Below are positions 21,210 to 30,246 of a DNA stretch of 64,000 nucleotides, piece after piece (within the stretch, counting starts at the first letter, position 1; every line of letters starts with the position of its first letter). A program made the translations under genes and the position numbers. This stretch comes from Polynucleobacter sp. JS-JIR-II-b4 (GTDB lineage Bacteria > Pseudomonadota > Gammaproteobacteria > Burkholderiales > Burkholderiaceae). The notes beneath the pieces are model-generated. The model had not been told where the DNA came from and did not search any database. It saw only the letters and a list, made by a program, of their open reading frames with translations. The stretch is taken from positions 1,955,243 through 2,019,242 of the forward strand of contig NZ_CP061306.1 in NCBI RefSeq assembly GCF_018687815.1, written 5' to 3'.

Positions 21210-22628
21210 ATGCCCATCAACACCGACATTCAAGCAGTAGACGATATATTTCAAGAAGGCAAAGTAGTAGATGGATTTGTTTTAGGCAAGGAAGTTCACC
21301 GCGGCGGAATGGCTAGCCTTTTTTCTGCAACTAAAGAGGGAATAGATGTCCCTATCTTGCTGAAAATCCCGCGTGTTGGCAGAGATCAACCGGTTGAAAG
21401 TTTGATCGGCTTTGAAACCGAACTCACTATCTTGCGCTCCCTAAAAAGTCCTTACGTTCCTCAATATTTAGGTTCAGGCAATATGGCCACGCGCCCGTAT
21501 ATTGCAATGGAAAGAGTTGAGGGCCGCCCATTAGAGGATTACATCAAGGAAGGCAAAGTATTTACGATTGATGAGGTAGTTCGCATTGGGGCAGATTTAG
21601 CGCAAGCTGTTCAATCACTGCACTCACAAGATGCCATTCACCTAGATGTCAAGCCTGAAAATATTTTGATTGATGAGAAGGGGAAGTTAACACTCATTGA
21701 TTTTGGATTGTCGCACCACGCTCGATACCCGGACTTGCTTGCAGAAGAGATGCGCAAAGGTATTGGGTCTGCACCCTATATTTCTCCTGAGCAAGTTGCA
21801 GGCATTCGCTCTGATTCGCGCAGTGATATTTTTTCTATTGGCGTGATCATGTACGAGCTGCTAACTGGCGAACTGCCATTTGGCAACCCTCAAACGATGG
21901 GTGGTCTGCGTAAGAGAATGTGGGCTGAGCCCTTTCCGCCACGAGCCATTCGTAGAGAAATTCCGCGCTGGTTACAAGAGGTAGTGCTGAGATGCCTGGA
22001 GCCACGCGCTGCAGATCGCTATCAAAGTGCTGCGCGTTTACGTCAAGTATTACGAGATCCCGAAGGCGTTACGCTCACAGAACGCGCCGACCGCGTTGAA
22101 CCGCCTAGCTTTTGGGAAAACCTCAAAGGGATGTTCAAAGCCGCTGGTTACGAGCCCTCCCCAAGCCCACGGCCGAGTATGGGCAGCCTTGATGCACCCC
22201 TTATGATTGCCGCGATAGATACCCGTCAATCCGATGAAGATTTGCGTGAGCGCATGCAAACCACAGCAAAAAATTTATTGCAGGCCTATCCTGAAAGTCG
22301 CTTAATTTGCTTGAGCACGATTGCCAGTACGCCAACCTACGAAGGCAATCATGAAAGCCAAACCGCTAGCGGTATTGTGCGTGGGCACCTAGTGCAACTG
22401 ATGGATTGGGCAAAACCACTTAAATTACCACCTGAAAGAATTTCTTATCACGTACTTGAGGCGCTTGATCCTGCCTCTCGAATCGTTGAATTTGCCAAAG
22501 ACAATGATGCATCCCTTATTTTGATTGGGGCATCACATAAGTTGCCTAATAAGGTAACGCCTTGGAGAACCTCGATGACCAAAATCGTCGAGGAGGCCCC
22601 TTGTAGCGTTCACATTGTTCGCACTTAA
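21210..22628 (+). CDS. Ser/Thr protein kinase fused to a universal stress (UspA) domain
   Basis: A 472-aa bifunctional protein. Residues 25-285 are a Hanks-type kinase: glycine loop HRGGMASLFSA, Lys in ILLKIPRVG, catalytic loop HLDVKPENILI, DFG in LTLIDFGLSHH and SPE in SAPYISPEQVAG. After a Pro/Ser linker (about 290-335), residues 338-472 form a UspA fold beginning LMIAAIDTRQSD and ending DASLILIGASHKL and SVHIVRT. No transmembrane helix is seen, so it is cytoplasmic. The upstream metallophosphatase gene is three bases away. The nucleotide-binding G-x-x-G motif of the Usp part is imperfect. Confidence 0.9.
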   Translation: MPINTDIQAVDDIFQEGKVVDGFVLGKEVHRGGMASLFSATKEGIDVPILLKIPRVGRDQPVESLIGFETELTILRSLKSPYVPQYLGSGNMATRPYIAMERVEGRPLEDYIKEGKVFTIDEVVRIGADLAQAVQSLHSQDAIHLDVKPENILIDEKGKLTLIDFGLSHHARYPDLLAEEMRKGIGSAPYISPEQVAGIRSDSRSDIFSIGVIMYELLTGELPFGNPQTMGGLRKRMWAEPFPPRAIRREIPRWLQEVVLRCLEPRAADRYQSAARLRQVLRDPEGVTLTERADRVEPPSFWENLKGMFKAAGYEPSPSPRPSMGSLDAPLMIAAIDTRQSDEDLRERMQTTAKNLLQAYPESRLICLSTIASTPTYEGNHESQTASGIVRGHLVQLMDWAKPLKLPPERISYHVLEALDPASRIVEFAKDNDASLILIGASHKLPNKVTPWRTSMTKIVEEAPCSVHIVRT

Positions 22629-22631
22629 AGA

Positions 22632-23255
22632 TTATTCGGGCAAACGGGGCAAGCGCTCAGCGCCCGCTGGTATCTGATGCTTGGCCATATTCATCTCCAT
22701 GGCCAGGAAGGTGTAATACCCTGCAATCCCCGCTAAATCGATTGCCCCCTTTTTACCAAAACGCTTCTCTATTTTGGCAAATGTAGCATCTGAAACCTGC
22801 TTATATCGTTGCAGCTCAATAGTGAAATCGTAGACCATCGACTCATCCTCACTCATGCCTTCGGGTCTTCTACCCTCTTTTAATGCCTGAGCGATTGCTG
22901 GCTTTAATCCAGCTTTGATGGCAATCGGATAATGAACATACCACTCATAGTCTTGCGTCCACTCACGTGCGGTAATCAGAATCGCAAACTCACTTAAGAG
23001 ACTATCGAATGCAGAGTTATAGCGCAGATAGTCGCCCATAGCACGGGCATTATTCATCAGCTTCGGGCTGTACATCAGCATGGCAAAAGGCCCCCATGGG
23101 GCCTTTTTACGTGTCACCTCAAATTCCTTGGCAGCCTTTTGCTGATCTGGGGTATATTGCTCAACTGGAATTTCTGGAAGGCGTGTTTGAGCAAGCGCTA
23201 CTTCACTAAATGCCAGCATTGCTATGAATAACGAACAAATTTGCTTTCTTTTCAC
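22632..23255 (-). CDS. Secreted carboxymuconolactone decarboxylase-like protein
   Basis: A 207-aa protein with a cleavable signal (residues 1-22, ending EVALAQ) followed by an all-helical AhpD/carboxymuconolactone decarboxylase-type domain. Features are KAPWGPFAMLMYSPKLMNNA, the helix LLSEFAILITAREWTQDYEWYVHY, and FGKKGAIDLAGIAGYYTFLAMEMN. The CxxC redox pair of AhpD is absent, so it is not a peroxidase reductant. Exact activity is unknown; a periplasmic location is predicted from the signal. Confidence 0.78.
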   Translation of the reverse strand: MKRKQICSLFIAMLAFSEVALAQTRLPEIPVEQYTPDQQKAAKEFEVTRKKAPWGPFAMLMYSPKLMNNARAMGDYLRYNSAFDSLLSEFAILITAREWTQDYEWYVHYPIAIKAGLKPAIAQALKEGRRPEGMSEDESMVYDFTIELQRYKQVSDATFAKIEKRFGKKGAIDLAGIAGYYTFLAMEMNMAKHQIPAGAERLPRLPE

Positions 23256-23275
23256 AACGCCTCCAGATTAGAGAA

Positions 23276-24658
23276 TCACTTCATCTTCTCTTGTCGCTGA
23301 TCCAAAATGACTTCAGGCTCTTGTGCTTCAATCCAATTGTCGCGATTGAGTACGCTAGTTAACTGCTTTTGATCTAGCTCACCAGTCCACTTGGCAACCA
23401 CAATCGTAGCCACGCCATTACCAACCAGGTTTGTTAGCGCACGCGCCTCTGACATAAAGCGATCGATGCCGAGAATAATGGCTAGGCCCGCAACCGGAAC
23501 ATCTCCAACAGCAGAGAGGGTGGCTGCCAAAACAATAAAGCCGCTACCAGTTACGCCTGCTGCGCCCTTAGATGTGAGCAACAGCACTAGCAAGAGCGTG
23601 ACCTCCTGCATGAGTGTCATCGGCGTATTGGTTGCTTGCGCAATAAATACTGCGGCCATTGTTAAATAAATAGAGGTGCCATCTAAATTGAATGAATAAC
23701 CTGTTGGAATAACAAGACCAACACAAGTCTTCTTGGCGCCCAATAGCTCCATTTTTTCCATCATGCGTGGCAGGACGGATTCGGATGATGATGTACCCAA
23801 AACAATTAACAACTCTTCTTTGATGTAGCGCACGAATTTAAAAATATTGAACCCATTAATTCGTGCAATGATTCCTAAAACAATAAATACAAAGAGCAAG
23901 CAAGTTAAATAAAACGAGCCCATGAGCTTGCCCAATGAGAACAAAGAGCCAATACCGTATTTACCTATGGTGAATGACATTGCGCCAAATGCACCAATAG
24001 GCGCAAACTTCATAATCACACCAATCATGTCAAAGAGAACATGGGATGTTTTTTCAATTAAGTCGAACACCATGGTTCCACGACCACCGAACTTATGCAG
24101 CGCAAATCCAAAAAGAATTGCAATAAAAAGCACTTGCAAAATTTCACCCTTAGCAAATGCATCAACCGCACTGCTCGGGATAATATTCATTAAGAAATCC
24201 GTAGTGGTGCCCATTTTTCCGGGCCCGGTATATGCAGCAATTCCTTTGGTGTCTAAGCTTGAAGGGTCGATATTCATGCCTGCGCCAGGCTGAAGTACAT
24301 TCACAATGACCAGACCAACCACCAAAGCAATCGTGCTCACGATCTCAAAATACAACAGGGCTAGTCCGCCAGTTTTGCCAACCTTCTTCATGTCCTCCAT
24401 GCCGGCAATACCCAGAACTACCGTGCAGAAAATAATGGGGGCAATTAACATCTTGATGCCTTTAATGAAGGCATCCCCAAATGGCTTCATTTCTGTACCC
24501 AAGCTTGGGTAAAAATGGCCTAGCAAAACACCAATTACAACCGCTGTAAGTACTTGAAAATAAAGGATTTTATAGATTGGTGGTTTTTTTAATGTAACGG
24601 TCATTTGGTCATCTTTTATTGAATTATGAGCAGGCTTTTTTATTTCATCTGCCCCCAT
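23276..24658 (-). CDS. dctA: C4-dicarboxylate:cation symporter, DctA type
   Basis: Inner-membrane sodium- or proton-coupled importer of succinate, fumarate and malate (DAACS family). Family hallmarks are [39 protein letters not shown], the serine-rich hairpin [30 protein letters not shown] and [13 protein letters not shown]. The start is uncertain. ATG 24658 has GGAG five bases upstream and is used here; ATG 24604 ([11 protein letters not shown]) aligns best with E. coli DctA; a further ATG at 24706 would overlap the divergent pseudouridine synthase start and is unlikely. Confidence 0.9.
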   Translation of the reverse strand: MGADEIKKPAHNSIKDDQMTVTLKKPPIYKILYFQVLTAVVIGVLLGHFYPSLGTEMKPFGDAFIKGIKMLIAPIIFCTVVLGIAGMEDMKKVGKTGGLALLYFEIVSTIALVVGLVIVNVLQPGAGMNIDPSSLDTKGIAAYTGPGKMGTTTDFLMNIIPSSAVDAFAKGEILQVLFIAILFGFALHKFGGRGTMVFDLIEKTSHVLFDMIGVIMKFAPIGAFGAMSFTIGKYGIGSLFSLGKLMGSFYLTCLLFVFIVLGIIARINGFNIFKFVRYIKEELLIVLGTSSSESVLPRMMEKMELLGAKKTCVGLVIPTGYSFNLDGTSIYLTMAAVFIAQATNTPMTLMQEVTLLLVLLLTSKGAAGVTGSGFIVLAATLSAVGDVPVAGLAIILGIDRFMSEARALTNLVGNGVATIVVAKWTGELDQKQLTSVLNRDNWIEAQEPEVILDQRQEKMK

Positions 24659-24704
24659 ATTAACTCCAGGCCAATAATTAGCCCCAATACCGGATAATGC
24701 AGGC

Positions 24705-25442
24705 ATGGAAGAAAAAGTACGCGTCTCAAAATTACTCTCTGAGCTTGGTCTTTGCTCGCGTCGTGAGGCAGACTCGTATATTGAGCAAGGTCTGGTAACG
24801 GTAGATGGTGAAGTGGTGAACGAATTGGGCGTGCGCGCCTATCGTCATCAAAAAATTGAGCTGCAGTCTGGCGCTAAAGCCCAGCAAGCCTCTCGCATTA
24901 CTGTCATTCTGAATAAACCCGTTGGTTACATTTCTCACTATGATGATGAGCAGGAATATCAACCAGCGGCTTCTTTGATTACTCCTGAAAATTACTTTGC
25001 CAGTCCGCTTGATAAAGGAAGAAGCCCTCGCTTCAATACTAAAGGGCTAGCGCCTGCAGGCAGGCTAGATATTGACTCTACGGGCATGCTAGTTCTGACT
25101 CAAGATGGTCGTATTGCCAAATTATTGATTGGCGAAAATAGCCCCGTTGAAAAAGAATACTTAGTGCGCGTTGAAGGGCTCCTTTCATTCGAGGATTTAG
25201 ATCGCCTAAAGCATGGTCTATCACTAGATGGGGTAGAACTTAAACCCGCACAGGTCAGTTGGCAAAATGAAGATCAACTACGCTTTGTGTTGCGAGAAGG
25301 GCGTAAGCGCCAAATTCGTCGGATGTGCGAGATGGTAGGTCTCAAGGTGATAGGCCTCAAGCGCGTCCGAATGGGTCGCATCTCATTAGGACCACTTCCT
25401 CCTGGACAATGGCGCTACGTAGGGGCTCATGAGCAGTTCTGA
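24705..25442 (+). CDS. RsuA/RluE/RluF-family pseudouridine synthase
   Basis: Isomerises uridine to pseudouridine in rRNA, most likely 23S. It is 245 aa: an S4 RNA-binding domain (residues 5-60, [21 protein letters not shown]), then the catalytic domain with the nucleophilic Asp in [19 protein letters not shown] (near residue 118) and the C-terminal [19 protein letters not shown]. The inserted [17 protein letters not shown] loop before the catalytic motif is reminiscent of RluE/RluF. Which uridine is modified cannot be determined here. Confidence 0.9.
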   Translation: MEEKVRVSKLLSELGLCSRREADSYIEQGLVTVDGEVVNELGVRAYRHQKIELQSGAKAQQASRITVILNKPVGYISHYDDEQEYQPAASLITPENYFASPLDKGRSPRFNTKGLAPAGRLDIDSTGMLVLTQDGRIAKLLIGENSPVEKEYLVRVEGLLSFEDLDRLKHGLSLDGVELKPAQVSWQNEDQLRFVLREGRKRQIRRMCEMVGLKVIGLKRVRMGRISLGPLPPGQWRYVGAHEQF

Positions 25443-25458
25443 AGCGCTTTGAGACGCT

Positions 25459-25464
25459 TATAAT
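25459..25464 (+). promoter_or_regulatory. Consensus -10 box upstream of prfC
   Basis: TATAAT lies just after the preceding stop codon. A weak -35 candidate (TTCTGA, 25437-25442) is 16 bases upstream. Transcription would begin near 25471, so prfC translation must start after that point; this narrows the start choices to non-standard codons. Confidence 0.55.
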
Positions 25465-25494
25465 TGCCTCCGAACCTAGATTAATCAACGCAGA

Positions 25495-27129
25495 ATTACC
25501 ATCGAAACTCTTACCTCCAGCACTCCAGGCGCAGAAGTACTTAGACGTCGAAGCTTTGCGATCATCTCTCACCCAGATGCGGGCAAAACTACGCTTACCG
25601 AAAAGTTACTGCTGTATGCGGGGGCTATTCAGATTGCGGGAAGTGTTAAAGCGCGTAAGGCCAGTCGTCACGCAACTTCTGACTGGATGGAAATTGAAAA
25701 GCAGCGCGGCATCTCTGTAGCAAGCTCGGTGATGCAGATGGAGTATCGCGATTGCATCATTAACCTATTAGATACACCGGGCCACCAAGATTTCTCAGAG
25801 GACACCTACCGTGTGTTGACTGCGGTTGACTCTGCCCTCATGGTCATTGATGCCGCCAATGGTGTTGAATCTCAAACATTGCGCCTGCTTGAAGTTTGCC
25901 GTGCACGCAATACGCCTATCGTGACATTCATTAATAAGATGGATCGCGAAGTTAAGCCTCCAATGGAATTAATGGATGAGATTGAAACCGCACTTGGTAT
26001 TGAAGTGGTGCCGTTCACTTGGCCGGTTGGCATGGGCAAATCCTTTGCTGGTGTGATTGATATCGCCAATTCTCGTATGCGCATGTTCAAAGCTGGCGAA
26101 GATCGAGTTACCGAAGACTCACATGCAGTGGTTGATATCAATGATCCAGCCCTTAAAGAGCGTCTAGGCACAGACTTAGAAAATGCCCTAGCTGAAGTAG
26201 CGCTGATCAAAGAAGCAATGCCGGCATTTGATCTCGAAGCCTTTCTGGCTGGACGCCAGTCACCAGTCTTCTTTGGCTCAGCCATCAATAACTTTGGTGT
26301 GCGCGAGATTCTCAATACATTGGTAGAGCTCGCACCATCGCCAGGCTCACGTAAAGCCTTGCAACGCGAGGTCAGTCCTGCCGAGAACAAATTCTCAGCA
26401 GTTGTATTCAAGATTCAGGCCAATATGGATCCAGCACATCGTGACCGTGTAGCTTTTTTACGTATCTGTTCTGGCCATTTTCAGCGCGGCATGAAACTCA
26501 AGATTTGTCGCAACGGCAAAGAAGTTCGAACCAATAATGCACTCTCTTTCTTATCGCAAAGACGCGATATTTTGGATGAGGCTTTTCCTGGTGACATCAT
26601 TGGCCTGCCAAATCACGGCTTGCTGCGCCTAGGCGATACCTTAACCGAAGGTGAGCAATTGCAATTTACTGGGCTACCCTTCTTTGCGCCAGAAATTTTC
26701 CGCATGGTTGAATCTGCCGATCCTTTACGCTCTAAACAGTTGCGCACCGGACTGATGCAATTGGGTGAAGAGGGTGCTATTCAGGTCTTTAGGCCAATGG
26801 CAGGCGGTACCATGCTACTTGGTGCATTTGGCCAACTTCAATTTGAAGTGGTTAGCCATCGCCTACAAACTGAATACGGCGCAGAAGTACGTCTTCTGCC
26901 TGCCCGCTATAGCTTGGCTCGCTGGGTGAGCTCAGACGATCCCGTTGCCTTGAAAAAATTTACTCAAGAAAATATCCACCGCATGGCAGAAGATGTGGTG
27001 GGCGCATCTGTTTTCCTAGCGTCACATAAATCAGAGCTAGATGTTGCCCAACAACGTTGGGAGTCCATTCAATTCCATGCCCTCAGAGAGCATGCCGGAT
27101 TAATTTATCAATCCGATTTAGCAGGCTAA
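25495..27129 (+). CDS. prfC: Peptide chain release factor 3 (apparent ATT or ATC start)
   Basis: Translational GTPase RF3, which recycles RF1/RF2 from the ribosome. From 25495 the frame gives about 544 aa, the usual size (E. coli 529). G1 is SHPDAGKTTLTEKLL, G3 DTPGHQDFSEDTYR, G4 NKMDREVKPP, then FGSAINNFGVREIL and the C-terminal FRPMAGGTMLLGAFGQLQFEV. An ATG at 25687 is internal: it would remove the P-loop, which is encoded intact upstream in the same frame. Between the in-frame TAG (25477-25479) and the P-loop there is no ATG, GTG, TTG or CTG. ATT at 25480 or 25495 or ATC at 25501 are the remaining candidates. Confidence 0.9.
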   Translation: MTIETLTSSTPGAEVLRRRSFAIISHPDAGKTTLTEKLLLYAGAIQIAGSVKARKASRHATSDWMEIEKQRGISVASSVMQMEYRDCIINLLDTPGHQDFSEDTYRVLTAVDSALMVIDAANGVESQTLRLLEVCRARNTPIVTFINKMDREVKPPMELMDEIETALGIEVVPFTWPVGMGKSFAGVIDIANSRMRMFKAGEDRVTEDSHAVVDINDPALKERLGTDLENALAEVALIKEAMPAFDLEAFLAGRQSPVFFGSAINNFGVREILNTLVELAPSPGSRKALQREVSPAENKFSAVVFKIQANMDPAHRDRVAFLRICSGHFQRGMKLKICRNGKEVRTNNALSFLSQRRDILDEAFPGDIIGLPNHGLLRLGDTLTEGEQLQFTGLPFFAPEIFRMVESADPLRSKQLRTGLMQLGEEGAIQVFRPMAGGTMLLGAFGQLQFEVVSHRLQTEYGAEVRLLPARYSLARWVSSDDPVALKKFTQENIHRMAEDVVGASVFLASHKSELDVAQQRWESIQFHALREHAGLIYQSDLAG

Positions 27130-27151
27130 TTCGCCCAGCGGTTGCATTAAA

Positions 27152-27397
27152 TTAGCGTGTGGTTTTGCAATCAAAGACCGCAAACAACTGCGTATCACTA
27201 CTTCTAAACGAGGCCACTTTGCCGTACTGTGCGCAATAAGCACCGGCTTTCTGAGTTAATTGCTCAATTGATTCACCACTACTATTTAGAAAAGTAACGT
27301 GATTAGAATCTGATGCATCGGTATATACCGCAGCACAAGCGCTCAAAATAGATGCGCAACATATAGTCAAAATAGAAGACTTCATCAATACATTCAT
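27152..27397 (-). CDS. Small predicted lipoprotein
   Basis: An 81-aa protein with a signal peptide and lipobox ILSACAAV; the Cys is about residue 21. The mature part of about 60 residues contains VTFLNSSGESIEQLTQKAGAYCAQYGK and FAVFDCKTT, with two further Cys that may pair. It looks like a small envelope lipoprotein; no function can be assigned. It is convergent with prfC. Confidence 0.75.
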   Translation of the reverse strand: MNVLMKSSILTICCASILSACAAVYTDASDSNHVTFLNSSGESIEQLTQKAGAYCAQYGKVASFRSSDTQLFAVFDCKTTR

Positions 27398-27419
27398 TTA
27401 ATCATTCCTCATCTGTAAG

Positions 27420-27656
27420 CTAGGGCTTATTGAGCTCCAGCACCTTCATAATCTTTGCAGTGATTTTGCTAGCAAATGGCCTGTAAATCAGAATACAAAC
27501 AATGGCTACTGGGTAAGCTACTGACCAAACTTCAAACCACACCCAGAAGAAATTTTCTGCAAGGCCAACACGAACAACTGTAGTGGCAAGCGTAATGCTT
27601 AAAGACATTAAGCACCCCATAACTAAAGCAAAGATAAAGTTCTGTATCTGAATCAT
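27420..27656 (-). CDS. DUF2798 family membrane protein
   Basis: A 78-aa protein with two hydrophobic helices (residues 6-28 and about 36-60) separated by a short loop, matching the DUF2798 pattern with ALVMGCLMSLSITLATT. Function is unknown. It overlaps the upstream DUF486 gene by four bases (27653-27656), indicating coupling. Confidence 0.75.
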   Translation of the reverse strand: MIQIQNFIFALVMGCLMSLSITLATTVVRVGLAENFFWVWFEVWSVAYPVAIVCILIYRPFASKITAKIMKVLELNKP

Positions 27657-28012
27657 GATCTAAACATAAAGTAAACGGCGCCCAATAAGCATAATCCCGC
27701 CCAAATGTAATCGGTTTTAAATGGCTCGCCCATGTAAAAAACTGCAAACGGAACAAATACACTGAGAGTAATCACTTCTTGAGCAATCTTGAGTTGTCCC
27801 AGACTAAAGAACTGATAGCCTATTCGATTAGCTGGAACTTGCAAGGCATACTCAAACAAAGCAATCGCCCAGCTCACTAAAACAGCAATCCACCATGGCT
27901 TCGCTGATAAGTTTTTTAAGTGTGCATACCAAGCGAATGTCATAAATACATTGGATAGCGCTAATAGGCCAATGAAACTAATTGGGCTATTGAATATAGA
28001 TAGATTGATCAT
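27653..28012 (-). CDS. DMT family protein (DUF486)
   Basis: A 119-aa four-helix membrane protein. The segment TFAWYAHLKNL followed by WWIAVLVSWAIALFEYALQVPANRIGY is the DUF486 signature, and GEPFKTDYIWAGLCLLGAVYFMF forms the last helix. Members resemble half-size drug/metabolite transporters and probably act as dimers, but no substrate is known. Its ATG is about 130 bases from the divergent small basic protein gene. Confidence 0.85.
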   Translation of the reverse strand: MINLSIFNSPISFIGLLALSNVFMTFAWYAHLKNLSAKPWWIAVLVSWAIALFEYALQVPANRIGYQFFSLGQLKIAQEVITLSVFVPFAVFYMGEPFKTDYIWAGLCLLGAVYFMFRS

Positions 28013-28139
28013 GGCTACATCATAGCTTCTAGGCCTGTTAACTGTTATTCTGGACTGTGATCACTATTGTGCGCCCTAGACAGGGGAATCTCTTCAGCAA
28101 GTCTTGAGATTCATCATTCCATTACTCTAGGAAAACTCC

Positions 28140-28322
28140 ATGGCTGTAGGCCAAAATCAAAGAACCAGAAAAAATGACTCTATGCTCACCAAAACAGGAA
28201 AAGCGCGCTTAGGCCCCCTGAATACCGCTCAACTTACTAAGTTACTAGAATCGAGCACCAAACCCAAAGAGAAAAGCAAAATCTTGCGCGCACTCAGCAA
28301 ACACAAAGTTGTTGCCGCATAA
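28140..28322 (+). CDS. Small basic protein, unknown
   Basis: A 60-aa highly basic protein (MAVGQNQRTRKNDSMLTK at the start, SKILRALSKHKVVAA at the end). AGGA lies seven bases before the ATG, and an intrinsic terminator starts three bases after the stop, so it is an independent single-gene unit. There is no signal peptide or membrane helix. Charge and size suggest a nucleic-acid or ribosome-associated protein, but that is a guess. Confidence 0.7.
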   Translation: MAVGQNQRTRKNDSMLTKTGKARLGPLNTAQLTKLLESSTKPKEKSKILRALSKHKVVAA

Positions 28323-28324
28323 TT

Positions 28325-28352
28325 AAAAAGCCCCGTTTAATCGGGGCTTTTT
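28325..28352. terminator. Intrinsic terminator after the 60-aa gene
   Basis: An 11-bp stem (five A plus GCCCCG paired with CGGGGC plus five T) around the loop TTTAAT. Symmetric A and T runs let it also stop the converging EamA transporter transcript, which ends at 28375. Confidence 0.93.
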
Positions 28353-28374
28353 AATTTCATGGTTACAAATAAAA

Positions 28375-29247
28375 CTACGCTCTTTTTACCAGCATTCTTT
28401 TCCCAAGGATGACAGTAGACACAACCAACACGGCAAAGATTAAATTCATCACTGTGAGCGAATCGCCCAACAAAATACTTGCTGCTACTAGAGTGCAAAA
28501 CGGCTGAATTAACTGCACTTGACTAACGCGTGCAATGCCACCAATCGCAAGCCCCTCATACCAAAAAAAGAAGCCAAGAAACATGGGGAATAAACTTAGA
28601 TAGACAAAGCTAGTCCATGCCACGGCATCCGCATGAATATATTCTGGGCTATAAGTGAACCAAGTCATCACAATATTCAGCGGCAAGGAAATGATCAAGG
28701 CCCAAGAAATGACCGCGCGTGGATTCATTTTTCTAGAGAGTTCGCCGCCCTCTACATAACCAATGCAAGCGCTAATCCCGCCAAGCACTAAAAGGCCATC
28801 AATATACGTAAAGCTGCCGGAACTCTTTAATAGAGCGTACAGAATGACTAAACCGGCGCCCAATAAAGATACCAGCCAGAACCCTAAGGAGGGACGCTCT
28901 TTAAAGCGCAGCACGCCAATAACGGTGGTAGCAAGCGGCATCATTCCCAAAATCACTGCCCCGTGTGAAGACGAACCTTGAGTCATTGCAACAGTGGTAA
29001 ATATAGGAAAACCAAACACGACACCCAGAGCTATGACCACAAATTTCACGAAATCCACCCTAGTGGGTGTGCTCTCTTTTTTATAAGCAAGATAGACGAG
29101 TGCAACTAGTCCTGCCAGGGTTGCTCTTCCGAAAGCAATGAAATACGGGTTAAAACTTAAAACAGCAATCTTACTTACTGGTAGCGTTAAGCTAAAAATT
29201 AGAATGCCAATAAAGCCAATTAGCATTCCCTTACTTTCTTTATTCAC
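28375..29247 (-). CDS. EamA/DMT family transporter
   Basis: A 290-aa permease with ten predicted helices in two EamA repeats (about residues 8-135 and 148-285). FNPYFIAFGRATLAGLVALVYL and GSSSHGAVILGMMPLATTVIGV lie in the first repeat, FFWYEGLAIGGIARVSQVQL in the second. The family exports amino acids or other metabolites; the substrate is not predictable from sequence. Confidence 0.88.
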   Translation of the reverse strand: MNKESKGMLIGFIGILIFSLTLPVSKIAVLSFNPYFIAFGRATLAGLVALVYLAYKKESTPTRVDFVKFVVIALGVVFGFPIFTTVAMTQGSSSHGAVILGMMPLATTVIGVLRFKERPSLGFWLVSLLGAGLVILYALLKSSGSFTYIDGLLVLGGISACIGYVEGGELSRKMNPRAVISWALIISLPLNIVMTWFTYSPEYIHADAVAWTSFVYLSLFPMFLGFFFWYEGLAIGGIARVSQVQLIQPFCTLVAASILLGDSLTVMNLIFAVLVVSTVILGKRMLVKRA

Positions 29248-29324
29248 CGTTACCCTTTGTCTTGTGTTGTATTTATTGTATTAACAATCATCAAAGCATG
29301 AGTTGTAATATGTAAACACTCCTT

Positions 29325-29828
29325 ATGAAATTCAATGCCTATATTCAAGCCATCTATCTAGCAACGTCTGCTGGCAAGCAGATGCGATCCGTCAGCACTG
29401 CCAAAGCCATAGTTGGCAGTGGCCTTGAAGGTGACCGTTATGCACTAGGTACGGGCGCCTATTCAGCCATCGAGCCAACTAAAGTGCGTCACGTCAGTAT
29501 CATCGCCCTATCTGCTATTGATACAGCAAATGATTGGTTAACAGCTGGAGATGAACCGACTTTTGATGGCTCTGAAACACGCCGTAATATTGCGCTTGCA
29601 GGCATTACGGCATCTGAACTCAATGCGCTCGTGGGCCAACGATTTCAGCTAGGTGACATTCAGCTACTTGGCACAGAACTATGCACCCCCTGTGAAAGAC
29701 CGGCGCAATTACTCGGCAAGCCTAGTTTCATGGAGGCATTCGAGGGGCGTGGCGGTATTCGAGCTGAGGTTTTAAACTCCGGAGTCCTGGCTGCGGGTGA
29801 TAAGCTCTTCATAAGAGATGAGGAGTGA
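29325..29828 (+). CDS. MOSC domain protein
   Basis: A 167-aa stand-alone MOSC domain, the fold of the molybdenum cofactor sulfurase C-terminus. Visible features are GLEGDRYALGTGAYS, the conserved Cys in GTELCTPCERPAQLLGKP and GRGGIRAEVLNSG. Such proteins carry sulfur on the Cys or handle N-hydroxylated compounds and sulfur adducts (YiiM/YuaD types). The GNAT gene behind it begins two bases after this stop, in an operon-like arrangement. Confidence 0.85.
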   Translation: MKFNAYIQAIYLATSAGKQMRSVSTAKAIVGSGLEGDRYALGTGAYSAIEPTKVRHVSIIALSAIDTANDWLTAGDEPTFDGSETRRNIALAGITASELNALVGQRFQLGDIQLLGTELCTPCERPAQLLGKPSFMEAFEGRGGIRAEVLNSGVLAAGDKLFIRDEE

Positions 29829-29829
29829 C

Positions 29830-30225
29830 ATGATTCAATATCGCGACAACGCCACGATTACTGCGGAGCAAGCCATCGATCTTTACAAGCGCTCCACCCT
29901 TGGGGAGCGACGCCCTATTCATAATGTTCAAACATTTGAGGACATGCTCAAGAATGCCAACCTCACCATTACCGCATGGGACGGCGAAGCTTTGGTGGGC
30001 ATTTCGCGTTCGCTAACCGACTTTACTTATGTGGCTTACCTTGCGGATTTAGCCGTTGATGAAAAATATCAACGCTCTGGAATTGGCAAGCAACTCATTG
30101 AGGAAACCAAAGCACGTCTTGGTCCTGAATGCATGATCGTGCTGTTAGCGGCGCCCAAGGCGAATGAATATTACGAAAATATTGGCTTTGAACACAATCC
30201 ACGCGCCTGGACTCTCAAAAAGTAA
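29830..30225 (+). CDS. GNAT family N-acetyltransferase
   Basis: A 131-aa acetyltransferase of the GNAT fold. The acetyl-CoA binding motif A is DLAVDEKYQRSGIGKQLIEETK, followed by LAAPKANEYYENIGFEHNPRAW. The start at ATG 29830 has AGGAG five bases upstream; an in-frame ATG at 29818 lies inside the MOSC gene. The substrate is unknown. Confidence 0.88.
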   Translation: MIQYRDNATITAEQAIDLYKRSTLGERRPIHNVQTFEDMLKNANLTITAWDGEALVGISRSLTDFTYVAYLADLAVDEKYQRSGIGKQLIEETKARLGPECMIVLLAAPKANEYYENIGFEHNPRAWTLKK

Positions 30226-30246
30226 TTCAGTCTTTATCATTGCCAT

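Noticed and set aside
23085..23107. Terminator-like hairpin AAAAGGCCCC-CAT-GGGGCCTTTT inside the carboxymuconolactone decarboxylase-like gene
   Set aside because: It encodes the conserved KKAPWGPF stretch in the right frame, so coding constraint explains it; transcription attenuation inside the gene is possible but unsupported.
25687..27129. prfC starting at the internal ATG 25687
   Set aside because: It would remove the P-loop and the first ~60 conserved residues, which are encoded intact immediately upstream in the same frame.
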